Origin: Ascidiimonas sp046199005
Lineage (GTDB): Bacteria; Bacteroidota; Bacteroidia; Flavobacteriales; Flavobacteriaceae
DNA: 64,000 nt
Assembly: GCA_046199005.1 (NCBI GenBank)
Contig: CP176050.1
Location: forward strand, 1,178,001-1,242,000
Direction of reading: 5' to 3'
The notes beneath the pieces were generated by a model. That model was not told the DNA's origin and made no database searches. It saw only the letters and a list, made by a program, of their open reading frames with translations. Within the stretch, counting starts at the first letter, position 1; each line of letters starts with the position of its first letter. This document shows, in pieces, positions 52,249-62,099 of this stretch. Both the position numbers and the translations under genes were made by a program.

Positions 52249-53016
52249 CTAAATGTCTTCTTCCTGATACATCTTACGCACTTTTTTGAAAAGATCTGAG
52301 GAATATACAAAGTTGGTAACCGCCTCATTATCGGTTTTAAAGATTTCCTTTTTTGTGCCTTCCCATGCTTTAACGCCGTCTTTCAGGAAAACGATCTTTT
52401 CTCCTATCTGCATAACGGAATTCATATCGTGGGTATTGATCACTGTAGTAATATCGTATTCTTCTGTGATTTCTTTGATAAGATCATCTATCAGAATTGC
52501 AGTTTTTGGATCCAGGCCGGAATTAGGCTCATCACAAAACAAATACTTAGGTTTATTTACTATAGCTCTTGCGATGGCAACTCTTTTTTGCATCCCTCCG
52601 GAGATCTCTGATGGAAATTTTTTATGTGCATCTACCAGATTTACCCGTTTCAGAACAAAATCGACTCTTTCCTGCATTTCTTGCGGACTCTGTTTCGTAA
52701 ACATTTTAAGTGGAAACATTACGTTTTGTTCAACAGTCATAGAGTCGAACAGCGCGCTTCCCTGAAAAACCATTCCCATTTCCTTTCGTAGTTCGGTACG
52801 CTCATCATCGTCTAAATTAGAGTATTTGCGTCCGTCGTAAATAATACTTCCTTCTTCGGGAGTAAATAAACCTAAAAGGGATTTTAAAAACACGGTCTTA
52901 CCAGATCCGCTTTGACCTATGATCAAATTGGTTTTGCCCTTGTCAAAACACGTAGTTATTCCTTTCAGAATATGACTTTCGCCAAAGTATTTATGCAAGT
53001 TATCTACCTCTATCAT
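52249..53016 (-). CDS. ABC transporter ATP-binding protein, MlaF-like
   Basis: 255 residues from ATG 53016 (MIEVDNLHKYFGES), overlapping the permease stop by one base; the frame from 53076 is an unlikely extension. Walker A is GQSGSGKTVF, the signature ISGGMQKRVAIARAI, Walker B YLFCDEPNSGLDP. With the adjacent MlaE-type permease it forms the inner-membrane part of a lipid-transport (Mla/Mce) importer or exporter that maintains outer-membrane asymmetry. An MCE-domain substrate-binding gene is not seen next to it. Confidence 0.9.
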   Translation of the reverse strand: MIEVDNLHKYFGESHILKGITTCFDKGKTNLIIGQSGSGKTVFLKSLLGLFTPEEGSIIYDGRKYSNLDDDERTELRKEMGMVFQGSALFDSMTVEQNVMFPLKMFTKQSPQEMQERVDFVLKRVNLVDAHKKFPSEISGGMQKRVAIARAIVNKPKYLFCDEPNSGLDPKTAILIDDLIKEITEEYDITTVINTHDMNSVMQIGEKIVFLKDGVKAWEGTKKEIFKTDNEAVTNFVYSSDLFKKVRKMYQEEDI

Positions 53017-53759
53017 TAGCCCAGCAACATTTGAGTTAGTATGTAATTTAAAACAATGATCACAACACTCGTCCATACAAAAGCCGTAGTACTGGCTTTT
53101 CCTACTTCAAGGGCCCCTCCTCTCATATAAAACCCATGGAAGGAAGGAATGGTTGCCAGCACAAAAGCAAAAACAAAGGTTTTGAGAAACGCATAAAAAA
53201 CATGAAAAGGTTTAAAGTCTACCTGCAAACCTTGTACAAATTCTGCACTTGTACTGAAGCCGCCGAAAACGCCTGCAGTCCATCCACCAAGAATACCTAA
53301 AAACATACCTATCGATATCACAAAGGGATATAACAGTAATGCTGTAATTTTAGGGAAAACAAGATAGTTAAGCGCATTAACACCCATAACTTCTAATGCG
53401 TCTATTTGTTCTGTTACTCTCATGGTGCCAATACTCGAGGTGATATAAGAACCAACTTTTCCAGCCATTATAATAGAAGTGAAGGTAGGAGCAAATTCAA
53501 GAATCACTGATTGACGCGTAGCGAAACCAACAAGGTATTTTGGAATTAATGGATTGTCTATATTAAGTGCCGTTTGTATCGCGACAACTCCACCTACAAA
53601 GAAGGAGATGAAAATAACAATGCCAAGGGATCCATAGATAAGATCGTCAATTTCCTTAAGTATGAGGTCTTTCATAATAACCCATTTTGTGGGCTTGTAA
53701 AAAACCTTCCGGATCATCAAAAAATAGCTGCCAATATTTTCAATATAAGTCATGGGCAA
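53016..53759 (-). CDS. MlaE family lipid ABC transporter permease
   Basis: 247 residues, about five helices. FFVGGVVAIQTALNIDNPL, LEFAPTFTSIIMAGKVGSYITSSIGTMRVTEQIDALEVMGVN and ISIGMFLGILGGWTAGVFGG are the MlaE hallmarks. The EQIDALEVMG segment is a coupling element that contacts the ATPase. It is coupled to the MlaF-like gene by a TAATG overlap. In Bacteroidota this pair usually stands with or near an MCE gene; none is visible in the 750 bp upstream to pafA. Confidence 0.93.
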   Translation of the reverse strand: MPMTYIENIGSYFLMIRKVFYKPTKWVIMKDLILKEIDDLIYGSLGIVIFISFFVGGVVAIQTALNIDNPLIPKYLVGFATRQSVILEFAPTFTSIIMAGKVGSYITSSIGTMRVTEQIDALEVMGVNALNYLVFPKITALLLYPFVISIGMFLGILGGWTAGVFGGFSTSAEFVQGLQVDFKPFHVFYAFLKTFVFAFVLATIPSFHGFYMRGGALEVGKASTTAFVWTSVVIIVLNYILTQMLLG

Positions 53760-53925
53760 AATTAGAGCACTAAAGTATAAAAAAAATCCTAGGTTCTTTT
53801 AACCTGAAATTAAAGTTTATGACCACAGATTCTGTTATTTTTGCATCTAGTATTTTCTAATCAGCGTACTTACTCGGTAATAATGATTGCCGTTTTTAAT
53901 ACATTGAAATTAAAAATTAGAATTC

Positions 53926-55650
53926 ATGACTAAAAAAATAAAGGAAATTCGTTTTTATCTTTTGATCACGGCATTATGCATGACCGTAAATCTGCATCCC
54001 TTATTAGCGCAGGAATTGAACAAAGTAAGGGCAAAGAAAGGCGTTGTAAGTCTTGCTAAACCAATAAATAGATCCACTGCTACATCAGATACAAAACCCA
54101 AACTCGTTGTGGGCATTGTCGTCGATCAAATGCGTTATGATTACCTCACCAGATTTTGGAATCATTACGGTGAAGGCGGATTCAAAAGATTGGTAAACGA
54201 TGGTTTTAACTGTAGAAACAACCACTTTAATTACATCCCTACATATACCGGTCCTGGTCATGCATCAGTTTACACGGGTACAACACCGGCTTATCATGGA
54301 ATAGTGGGCAATAATTGGTTTGATAAGCTCGCTGCAGGAATGGTTTACTGCGCTGGGGATGATGACTACAATTCTGTAGGATGTTCTTCTACGGCAGGAA
54401 AAATGTCTCCTTCAAGACTTATGAGTTCTACCGTCACAGACGAATTGAGAATGGCAACGCAACTGCGTGGTAAAGTGATAGGAATTGCACTCAAAGACAG
54501 AGGCGCTATTCTACCCGCAGGCCATGCTGCAAATGCAGCCTTTTGGTTTGAAGGAATGAATGAAGGAAAATGGATTAGTAGTGATTACTATATGAAAACA
54601 TTACCAGATTGGGTCACTGCTTTTAACAAATCTGGTAAAATAAAAGCTTACCTCAAGACATGGAATACGTTGAAGCCTATAGAAACTTACGTAGAGAGTG
54701 GTCCCGATAATACCGAGTTTGAAAGTCCGTTTATGGGTGAAAAAGCACCTGTATTTCCCCATGATTTAAAGAAGTTTAGTAAGGACAATGATGGTTATGA
54801 TATCATAAAGTCGTCTCCTTTTGGCAACTCGATGACCCTTGATTTTGCATTAGAAGCTCTGAAAGCAGAAGAACTGGGTAAAGACAGCATTACAGATTTT
54901 CTGGCGATAAGTTTTTCAAGCACCGATTATGTCGGGCATAAGTTTGGCGTGAACAGTAAAGAGGTGCAGGATACCTATCTTAGGCTGGATCTGGAATTAG
55001 AACGTCTGTTAACTGCCTTAGACGAAAGTGTAGGGCAGGGGGCATACACAGTTTTTCTTACCGCAGATCACGGAGCTGTAAATGTTCCTGCTTATTTAAA
55101 ATCTTTAAAGATTCCTGCAGAATATGTAGATACAAGAGCTTATGCAACTACCATCTCTGAAAACCTGGAAAAAAGTTTCGGTGTGAAAGACCTCATTTTG
55201 AAAGTATACAATGATCAAATATTTATAGATCATGAAAAAGCAGCGCAAGCAGGACTGAATACTGAGCGGGTGATGGATGAAATTGTACGAATGGTTGAAA
55301 AATTCGATGGTGTTATGGGAGTCTATACAAGAAAACAGATGATCACCGAGAACTATACGCAGCCACTCTTAGCGAAATTACAGCGCGGATATAATTTTCA
55401 AAGATCAGGAGATATTATTTTTGTACTCCACCCTGCTACGACATCGTATATGAGAACAGGGTCTACGCATGGTACGGGATTTTCTTATGATACGCATGTA
55501 CCACTTCTTTTTTACGGGTATGGAATAAATTCCGGAAGCACTGTTAGGAGAACTGAGATTACAGACATTGCTCCCACCATTTCCTCGTTGTTAGGGATCT
55601 CTTTTCCTAATGCAGCCATTGGTAATCCTATAGAAGAGGTATTGGATTAA
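53926..55650 (+). CDS. pafA: Alkaline phosphatase PafA
   Basis: An exported calcium/zinc-independent-of-phosphate type alkaline phosphatase of the type I phosphodiesterase superfamily. 574 residues. A signal peptide ends near HPLLAQ. Metal ligand Asp 67 lies in VVGIVVDQMRYDYL, the nucleophile Thr 108 in NYIPTYTGPGHASVYTG, with Asn 100 and Lys 190/Arg 192 (ALKDRGAILP) matching the substrate-binding residues of characterised PafA. The TADHGAVNVP and STHGTGFSYDTHVPL segments supply further metal ligands. It is preceded by a -7 element (TATTTTTG, 53836-53843). It hydrolyses phosphomonoesters in the periplasm. Confidence 0.93.
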   Translation: MTKKIKEIRFYLLITALCMTVNLHPLLAQELNKVRAKKGVVSLAKPINRSTATSDTKPKLVVGIVVDQMRYDYLTRFWNHYGEGGFKRLVNDGFNCRNNHFNYIPTYTGPGHASVYTGTTPAYHGIVGNNWFDKLAAGMVYCAGDDDYNSVGCSSTAGKMSPSRLMSSTVTDELRMATQLRGKVIGIALKDRGAILPAGHAANAAFWFEGMNEGKWISSDYYMKTLPDWVTAFNKSGKIKAYLKTWNTLKPIETYVESGPDNTEFESPFMGEKAPVFPHDLKKFSKDNDGYDIIKSSPFGNSMTLDFALEALKAEELGKDSITDFLAISFSSTDYVGHKFGVNSKEVQDTYLRLDLELERLLTALDESVGQGAYTVFLTADHGAVNVPAYLKSLKIPAEYVDTRAYATTISENLEKSFGVKDLILKVYNDQIFIDHEKAAQAGLNTERVMDEIVRMVEKFDGVMGVYTRKQMITENYTQPLLAKLQRGYNFQRSGDIIFVLHPATTSYMRTGSTHGTGFSYDTHVPLLFYGYGINSGSTVRRTEITDIAPTISSLLGISFPNAAIGNPIEEVLD

Positions 55651-56507
55651 CGGGATGCCAGTTTTTTTAAGATCCCATCTCTTCGGTATTTTCTGATGAA
55701 TAAGCCTTCATCTTTCGATACCATGTATGGTTTACCTGAGATCCAGGATTTTAAAAATCCAATAGCGTTGTCCCAGAGAATATGAAGTTTTTTTTGTTTC
55801 AGACTCATTTTTAAGGAAGCAAGCAGGCAAAGTAAAAACCCATAGCGCATTTTATACATGGCTTCTCCTTGCAGATACCTGGCTTTTTTGTGATATGATT
55901 TTCCGGTGGGACGCAGGTGCTTTACTTTTAAGGAAGGATCTGTATGAATTTCAAATTGGTGATACCGTGCGAGCAATTCATCTACCGTATCCCATCCCAT
56001 AGAGGTTTTGAGACCTCCAATCTTTTGAAAGCAGTTTTTACGATAAGCTTTAAAAGCACCTCTTACATGATCTTTATTCATAGGATGATTAAGCTTCCAT
56101 TGATCATTTTCAAGCTCATACGCAAATCCGCCGGCAATCCCTATTCTGGAATCTCTTTCAAAAGCTTTTGCAATTTCAGCGAAATAGTTTGCAGGTAAGA
56201 TAAGATCTGCATCAAGTTTCACAATGAAGTCATAATTCTCATCGAGAAGCGAAAGTCCCTGATTAAACGCATTTATAACCTTGCTTCCGGGAAGGTGAGT
56301 GTCTGTTGACGTGGTGTTGTGTTTGAAAATATAATCATGTCTCGAAGCATATTGTTCTATGATCAATTCGGTACTGTCGGAGGAGTTATCATTTACAACT
56401 ACTACCTTTTTAGGGAGTAAAGATTGTTTGCTCAGGCTGTCAAGTGTTCTTTCGAGAAAGCCTGCTTCATTATGCGCTGGAATTACTACATAATAGTTCA
56501 AAGTCAA
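55647..56507 (-). CDS. Glycosyltransferase family 2 protein
   Basis: 286 residues. The GT-A fold begins LNYYVVIPAHNEAGFLERTLDSL with VVVNDNSSDSTELI. The nucleotide-metal motif is IVKLDADLILP, and the acceptor side includes GGLKTSMGWDTVDELLARYH. The C-terminal ~90 residues are basic (YHKKARYLQGEAMYKMRYGF) and may touch the membrane. The acceptor is unknown. It overlaps the methyltransferase by four bases, and its stop overlaps the pafA stop on the other strand. Part of the KAS III / methyltransferase / GT2 cluster. Confidence 0.88.
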   Translation of the reverse strand: MTLNYYVVIPAHNEAGFLERTLDSLSKQSLLPKKVVVVNDNSSDSTELIIEQYASRHDYIFKHNTTSTDTHLPGSKVINAFNQGLSLLDENYDFIVKLDADLILPANYFAEIAKAFERDSRIGIAGGFAYELENDQWKLNHPMNKDHVRGAFKAYRKNCFQKIGGLKTSMGWDTVDELLARYHQFEIHTDPSLKVKHLRPTGKSYHKKARYLQGEAMYKMRYGFLLCLLASLKMSLKQKKLHILWDNAIGFLKSWISGKPYMVSKDEGLFIRKYRRDGILKKLASR

Positions 56508-57031
56508 GTTGTTTTCCGTTCAGCATAAACAGCGTAGTAACGAGGCGTAAAACTCCGGAGAAGCGGTCTTATACCGATTTTTTTTACCGGATTTGTCCAT
56601 TTTTTACGCGCTTTGATCTCCCAACCGGCTTTTTCCAATAACCAGTCGAATTGCCAGTCTTCAAACTCGTGGTAATGTCGATCCCACATATCAGTTGAAC
56701 TTCTGTAGGCAGGAGAAAACCATAATCTTAATGGCACGGTGGCAATGAGTTTTGAAGCTTGTATCTCACTAAGAATTTGAAAAGGAGATACCATATGTTC
56801 AAATATTTCGAAAGCTGTAACTGCATCAAATAACGAAGTCTTAACTGCAGACACTTCAAGGTCAAGATCTTCTCCTGAGGTGTTCTTTACATCATAACCC
56901 TCGCTTTCCATGACAGAAGAAAACGGATTCTGAATTCCTAAATCCAAAATACGAGCCGGGGCTGGTAGATGTTCTTTTAAAAATGAGAGCGTATGTTGAT
57001 ATCTTTTATTCGGGAAATTTTCTTCGTACAT
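56504..57031 (-). CDS. Class I SAM-dependent methyltransferase
   Basis: About 175 residues, starting at 57031 (MYEENFPNKRYQHTLSFLKE), one base after the upstream stop; an ATG at 57049 would overlap KAS III more deeply. Motif I is ARILDLGIQNPFSSVM, motif II FDAVTAFEIFEHMVSPF. Helical RDHYHEFEDWQFDWLLEKAGW-like residues follow. The AdoMet site is plausible but the canonical GxGxG is weak (LGIQNP), so binding is not certain. The substrate is unknown. Confidence 0.75.
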   Translation of the reverse strand: MYEENFPNKRYQHTLSFLKEHLPAPARILDLGIQNPFSSVMESEGYDVKNTSGEDLDLEVSAVKTSLFDAVTAFEIFEHMVSPFQILSEIQASKLIATVPLRLWFSPAYRSSTDMWDRHYHEFEDWQFDWLLEKAGWEIKARKKWTNPVKKIGIRPLLRSFTPRYYAVYAERKTT

Positions 57032-57032
57032 C

Positions 57033-58091
57033 TCAATATTGATAAACAATGGCGTTGATATTCATACCAGCGCCAACGCTTGCAAATATAACAAGATCTC
57101 CCTTATTTATTTCCTGATTTTCTAAATTCCCTTTTTTAACCATATCCAGTAAAGTGGGCACCGTTGCCACAGAGCTATTACCTAACTTGTGAATATTCAT
57201 GGGGGTAACATTCTCAGGCACTTCTTCACCATATAACTTGTAGAACCTTTTGACAATCGCCTCATCCATTTTTTCGTTAGCCTGATGAATAAAAATTTTC
57301 TTCAGATCCTTAATAGAAGCGCCACTTTTGTCAAGGCAATTCTTCATTGCTTTGGGCACGTTAGTGACTGCAAATTCATAGATTTTTCTACCGTACATTT
57401 TAATATATCTGGTATTGGGGCATGCATTTTTATCGTAGGATTTCCCGTAGAATAAATAATTCGCCTCATCAAAAGTAAATGTGGCCGTTTCATGTGCCAG
57501 TATTCCTCCGGGTTCTTCACTCTGCTCAATGATAGCAGCACCAGCTCCATCAGAATAGATCATGGAATCGCGATCGTGTTTGTCAATCACTCGTGAAAGG
57601 GTTTCTGCGCCTATGACCAGACATTTTTTAGCTATACCAGATTTTATAAAAGCCTGCGCGTGAATAACACCTTCTATCCAACCTGGACATCCAAAAATAA
57701 GATCATAAGCAACGCAAGAAGGGTTCTTAATTCGCAGGTGATTTTTAACTCTGCTGGCAAGACTGGGAATCATATCTGATTGCACTGTACCGTGTTTCAC
57801 GTCGCCGAAATTATGTGCGACGATGATGTAATCGAGTTCTTCAGGATCTGTGCCCGAATCATTAATTGCCTTTTCCGCAGCAAAAAAAGCCAAATCAGAA
57901 GTATTAAGAACATCTTTGGCGTATCTTCTCTCTACAATCCCTGTGATGGCTTTAAATTTATCTATGATCACCTCGTTATTCTGACCGAAACTAGACCCGT
58001 CTGAATTTAAAAAAGTATGATCTATGAAATTTTTATTTTCTTCAACAACCGATGGAATATAACTTCCGGTTCCTGTTATCTTTACCTGCAT
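57033..58091 (-). CDS. 3-oxoacyl-ACP synthase III family protein (FabH-like)
   Basis: 352 residues of the thiolase-fold condensing enzymes. The active cysteine is residue 135 in LIFGCPGWIEGV. The catalytic histidine is in KKIFIHQANEKMDEA and the asparagine in HKLGNSSVATVPTL, so the full Cys-His-Asn triad is present. FGCPGW replaces the usual NACSG of housekeeping FabH. That points to a specialised subfamily which primes or extends an unusual acyl chain or makes another C-C bond. It leads a cluster with a methyltransferase and a glycosyltransferase. Confidence 0.88.
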   Translation of the reverse strand: MQVKITGTGSYIPSVVEENKNFIDHTFLNSDGSSFGQNNEVIIDKFKAITGIVERRYAKDVLNTSDLAFFAAEKAINDSGTDPEELDYIIVAHNFGDVKHGTVQSDMIPSLASRVKNHLRIKNPSCVAYDLIFGCPGWIEGVIHAQAFIKSGIAKKCLVIGAETLSRVIDKHDRDSMIYSDGAGAAIIEQSEEPGGILAHETATFTFDEANYLFYGKSYDKNACPNTRYIKMYGRKIYEFAVTNVPKAMKNCLDKSGASIKDLKKIFIHQANEKMDEAIVKRFYKLYGEEVPENVTPMNIHKLGNSSVATVPTLLDMVKKGNLENQEINKGDLVIFASVGAGMNINAIVYQY

Positions 58092-58225
58092 AAAAGTCTA
58101 TAATAGTTGATGTTCGCTAAATATACAATAATTCAAACAACAAATATTATGCATGCATAATTAAATTACGATGTTCATCGGTTGCAAATCAGAAGAATTA
58201 GGCTGTTAAGTAGTGTACTAAAACT

Positions 58226-58256
58226 AAAAACTTCCGGGTACATACCCCGGAAGTCC
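58226..58256 (-). terminator. Terminator after gcvP
   Basis: CTTCCGGG (58231-58238) pairs with CCCGGAAG (58246-58253). On the minus strand it is followed by TTTTTAGTTTT, so it ends the gcvP transcript. Confidence 0.85.
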
Positions 58257-58283
58257 TTAGAATATCTATGTCTTCAGTTTAAT

Positions 58284-61133
58284 TTATGCTTCTGCGTATG
58301 CCTCAATAGGAGCACAAGTGCAGATCAAATTACGATCTCCATAAGCATCATCTGCTCTTCTTACCGATGGCCAGAATTTATTTTCGGCTACATAGGGTAG
58401 CGGGTACGCCGCCTGTTCTCTGGAATATGAAAAAGGCCATTCGGAAGCCGTTAGCATCGCAAGGGTGTGTGGAGAATTTTTAAGAATATTGTCATCTTGA
58501 CCTTCCTGTACTGCATCAATCTCTTTCCGAATGGAAATAAGTGCATCACAAAAACGATCTAATTCTTCTTTATTTTCACTTTCGGTGGGTTCAACCATAA
58601 TAGTTCCTGCCACCGGGAAAGAAACCGTAGGAGCATGAAAACCATAATCTATAAGTCTTTTAGCAATGTCTACTACTTCAATTCCTTTTTTCTTAAAAGG
58701 TCTGCAGTCAAGAATCATTTCGTGAGCTGCTCTTCCTTTTTCACCGGTATAAAGAACATCAAAGAACCCTTCTAAACGCTCTTTGATATAGTTGGCGTTC
58801 AAAATTGCATATTTAGTTGCTTCCGTCATACCTTCTGCTCCTAACATTTTGATGTATCCATATGAAATAAGACACGCAAGAGAACTTCCCCAGGGAGCTG
58901 CAGAAATTGGAGTAATCGGTTCCGATCCGCCGGTAGGGATAATGGGGTTGGAGGGTAAAAATGGCACCAGCTGTGGGGCAACACAAATAGGTCCTACACC
59001 AGGACCACCACCTCCATGTGGGATGGCAAATGTTTTATGTAAATTAAGATGACAGACATCAGCGCCGATGGTTGCAGGATTTGTAAGGCCTACTTGTGCA
59101 TTCATATTTGCACCATCCATATAAACCTGTCCGCCATTGGTGTGAATGATTTCTGTGATCTGCCTTATAGATGATTCAAATACTCCATGTGTCGACGGAT
59201 AGGTGATCATCAATGCGGCTAAATGATCTTTGTGTAGTTCAGCCTTGGTTTTAAGGTCTTCAAGATCGATATTTCCTTTTTCATCTGTTTTTGTAACTAC
59301 TACTTTCATTCCGGCCATTACAGCAGAAGCGGGATTGGTTCCATGCGCCGAAGATGGAATTAAACAAATGTTACGATGTGATTCGTTATTCGATTCGTGA
59401 TAGGCTCTTATCACCATAAGACCTGCAAATTCGCCTTGCGCTCCAGAATTTGGTTGAAGCGATGTACCTGCAAAACCGGTAATAACATTCAATTGTTTTT
59501 CTAATGCTGATAAAACTTCGTGATATCCCTGGGCTTGCTCAACCGGTACAAAAGGATGAATATTTGCCCACTGCGACCAGCTCAGGGGAAGCATTTCAGA
59601 AGCTGCATTCAGCTTCATTGTACAAGAACCCAATGAGATCATCGAATGATTTAGTGAAAGGTCTTTACGCTCCAGAGATTTTATATACCTCATCAGAGCC
59701 GTTTCTGAATGATACGTATTGAAAACTCTGTTTTCTAGAAAAGCCGACTTTCTTGCGGAACCCAAAAACTTATCTCCAGCGTCTAGTAAATTCTCTACTG
59801 GTATGGAAGTTTTGCCGGATGCCTCCGCAAATACTTTGAGAATAAGATTAATATCCTCTAAAGAAGTGGCTTCATTCAAAGAGATTGAGATGGTTTCGCT
59901 GTCTATATAGTAAAAATTGATCTCATTTTTTTCCGAGAGCGGTTTAATCTTTTCCGCAGATGCCTTGATACAAATTGTATCAAAAAACTGTTCGTTTGAT
60001 TGATAAAATCCTAATTTCTCCAGTCCGTCTGCTAAGCTTACGGCACTTCGATGCACCTTGTCGGCAATATAATTAAGACCCTTGGGGCCGTGGTATACAG
60101 CATACATACCTGCCATGACGGCTAGTAAGACTTGAGCGGTGCAAATATTTGAGGTGGCCTTATCTCTTTTAATATGTTGTTCACGTGTTTGCAGCGCCAT
60201 ACGAAGTGCTGGATTACCATCTGTATCTTTCGTCACACCAATTATCCTTCCGGGGATATTTCTTTTAAAACTTTCTCTTGTAGCAAAGTATGCTGCGTGA
60301 GGGCCTCCATAGCCCAGAGGAATACCAAAACGTTGGGTAGTTCCGACCACCACATCAGCACCAAATTCACCCGGAGGGGTTAGTTTAACGAGACTTAAAA
60401 TATCTGCTGCAACTGCTACCCGAATATCCAGTTCGGATGCTTTTTGTACAAAACTATGATAATCAAAGATACGCCCATACTTACCAGGATATTGCAGCAG
60501 TACTCCATAGAAGGAAGAATCCATTTCGAAGCTGCTATGATCTCCAACAACCAGTTCAATACCAATAGGCACAGCTCTGGTTTTTAAAAGTGCAAGTGTT
60601 TGAGGAAGTACCTGATCGCTCACAAAGAATTTCACTACATTTTCTTTCTTTTGTGATCTGCTTCTTACCTCAAAAAGCATTGTCATAGCTTCTGCCGCAG
60701 CGGTACTTTCATCAAGAAGAGAAGCATTGGCAATTTCCATTCCTGTAAGATCACAAATCATCGTTTGATAATTGAGAAGTGCTTCCAGTCTTCCCTGAGC
60801 AATTTCTGCCTGATATGGAGTGTAAGCCGTATACCAACCCGGATTCTCAAGAATATTCCGCTTAATTACTGAAGGGGTAAAACTTTCATGATATCCTAAA
60901 CCTATATAAGATTTATATATTTTGTTTTTTGAAGCTAACTCTTGAATATGCGTGAGAAATTCACTTTCACTCATAGCACTGGGCAGATCGAGCGATTTTT
61001 TTAATCTTATGTCATCTGGAATAGTCTCATAGATGAGTTGTTCGAGATTTTCTAAACCTAAAGTATTAATCATGGCATTTGCCTCCTCTTTGGAAGGTCC
61101 TATATGCCTTAGTGCAAACAAATCTGTTCTCAT
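58284..61133 (-). CDS. gcvP: Glycine dehydrogenase (decarboxylating), P-protein
   Basis: The PLP-dependent P-protein of the glycine cleavage system: it decarboxylates glycine and loads the aminomethyl group on lipoyl-GcvH. 949 residues, so both halves are in one chain. The PLP lysine is in CHLNLHKTFAIPHGGGGPGVGP. The N-terminal half begins FALRHIGPSKEEANAM, and the C-terminal half has SLGSCTMKLNAASEMLP and NSGAQGEFAGLMVIR. gcvT and gcvH are not adjacent. A promoter -7 element lies 37 bp upstream and a terminator downstream, so it is a single-gene unit. Confidence 0.98.
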   Translation of the reverse strand: MRTDLFALRHIGPSKEEANAMINTLGLENLEQLIYETIPDDIRLKKSLDLPSAMSESEFLTHIQELASKNKIYKSYIGLGYHESFTPSVIKRNILENPGWYTAYTPYQAEIAQGRLEALLNYQTMICDLTGMEIANASLLDESTAAAEAMTMLFEVRSRSQKKENVVKFFVSDQVLPQTLALLKTRAVPIGIELVVGDHSSFEMDSSFYGVLLQYPGKYGRIFDYHSFVQKASELDIRVAVAADILSLVKLTPPGEFGADVVVGTTQRFGIPLGYGGPHAAYFATRESFKRNIPGRIIGVTKDTDGNPALRMALQTREQHIKRDKATSNICTAQVLLAVMAGMYAVYHGPKGLNYIADKVHRSAVSLADGLEKLGFYQSNEQFFDTICIKASAEKIKPLSEKNEINFYYIDSETISISLNEATSLEDINLILKVFAEASGKTSIPVENLLDAGDKFLGSARKSAFLENRVFNTYHSETALMRYIKSLERKDLSLNHSMISLGSCTMKLNAASEMLPLSWSQWANIHPFVPVEQAQGYHEVLSALEKQLNVITGFAGTSLQPNSGAQGEFAGLMVIRAYHESNNESHRNICLIPSSAHGTNPASAVMAGMKVVVTKTDEKGNIDLEDLKTKAELHKDHLAALMITYPSTHGVFESSIRQITEIIHTNGGQVYMDGANMNAQVGLTNPATIGADVCHLNLHKTFAIPHGGGGPGVGPICVAPQLVPFLPSNPIIPTGGSEPITPISAAPWGSSLACLISYGYIKMLGAEGMTEATKYAILNANYIKERLEGFFDVLYTGEKGRAAHEMILDCRPFKKKGIEVVDIAKRLIDYGFHAPTVSFPVAGTIMVEPTESENKEELDRFCDALISIRKEIDAVQEGQDDNILKNSPHTLAMLTASEWPFSYSREQAAYPLPYVAENKFWPSVRRADDAYGDRNLICTCAPIEAYAEA

Positions 61134-61169
61134 CTGATACGCTGCGTGTTAGTTTTGTTTTTCTGAGCG

Positions 61170-61177
61170 CAAAATTA
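61170..61177 (-). promoter_or_regulatory. gcvP promoter -7 element TAATTTTG
   Basis: On the minus strand, TAATTTTG matches TAnnTTTG, 37 bp upstream of the gcvP start. Confidence 0.5.
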
Positions 61178-61274
61178 CGATATAAATTCCGGAATATAAC
61201 GTTTTCGCAAGCGGTAGAAATGAAAGTTTTTGAACAAAATACAAGGTTGTTAACAGTTTCTTTATTTTTGTTTA

Positions 61275-62099
61275 ATGCAAAATACTAAACTGTTTTTTGA
61301 TTTTTACCTTAATGCTAGTATTCATGTAGCCTTAGCAGTGTTTGCCTATTCAAGAGTTACCCGTTTATTCTTTAACATTCCGGATACAAAAAATGTTGAT
61401 TTTGTGATTTTTTTGAGTACAATAATCATGTATAATTTCATCAAATACGGGAGCCGTGCCAAAAGATATTATATTGTAAATGTAAAATATGAAAAACGTA
61501 TTCAAATAGTAAGCTTTCTGGCAGGGAGTATTCTTTTTTTTCTTCTCTTCAGGTTGGCTTTAACAGACTTGTTATTGCTGGGCAGTTTAGGAGTACTTTC
61601 TTTACTTTATATTGTTCCAATAGGTTCAAAACAAAGTAATCTAAGGAATCTATCCACACTAAAAATTTATATCGTCGCCCTGGTTTGGTCGTTAGCTACC
61701 GTAATTCTCCCGCTAATGGAACTGATGCCTACAAATGACCGGGATATTTGGATCACGTTTGTACAGAGATTCTTTTTTGTAACCGTCCTTGTTTTGCCCT
61801 TTGAGATCAGAGATATGGGAAGTGATGCCGAAACGCTTCAGACACTACCGAGAAAGTTTGGCGTGCGCAACACCAAGATCCTTGGTTACACCTTACTAAT
61901 ATTACTTTTGATCCTTGAAATTTTTAAGAATGAAATCGATCTGCCTCATGTAGTTGCCTTAACACTATGCGCGATCATGACCTTTTTTATGCTTGGAAAT
62001 TCAAAACAACAACAATCTTTCTACTATGCCGCGTTTTGGGTTGAAAGTATCCCTATTATTTTCTGGCTACTGTATACCTTCTTATTCAGATTTGTTTAG
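61275..62099 (+). CDS. UbiA-like polytopic membrane protein
   Basis: 274 residues, about eight helices. The second half has EIRDMGSDAETLQTLPRKFG, which matches the second Asp-rich motif (DxxxD) of UbiA-type prenyltransferases. The first Asp-rich motif is not evident: the matching loop reads NFIKYGSRAKRYY. Either it has lost the usual chemistry or it belongs to a divergent branch. No other UbiA-pathway gene is near. A -7-like element (TATTTTTG) ends five bases before the ATG, so the message may be almost leaderless. The last bases overlap the convergent gene. Confidence 0.65.
   Translation: MQNTKLFFDFYLNASIHVALAVFAYSRVTRLFFNIPDTKNVDFVIFLSTIIMYNFIKYGSRAKRYYIVNVKYEKRIQIVSFLAGSILFFLLFRLALTDLLLLGSLGVLSLLYIVPIGSKQSNLRNLSTLKIYIVALVWSLATVILPLMELMPTNDRDIWITFVQRFFFVTVLVLPFEIRDMGSDAETLQTLPRKFGVRNTKILGYTLLILLLILEIFKNEIDLPHVVALTLCAIMTFFMLGNSKQQQSFYYAAFWVESIPIIFWLLYTFLFRFV

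Noticed and set aside
52286..52765. 159-codon plus-strand frame
   Set aside because: Shadow of the MlaF-like ATPase, which has all ABC motifs on the minus strand.
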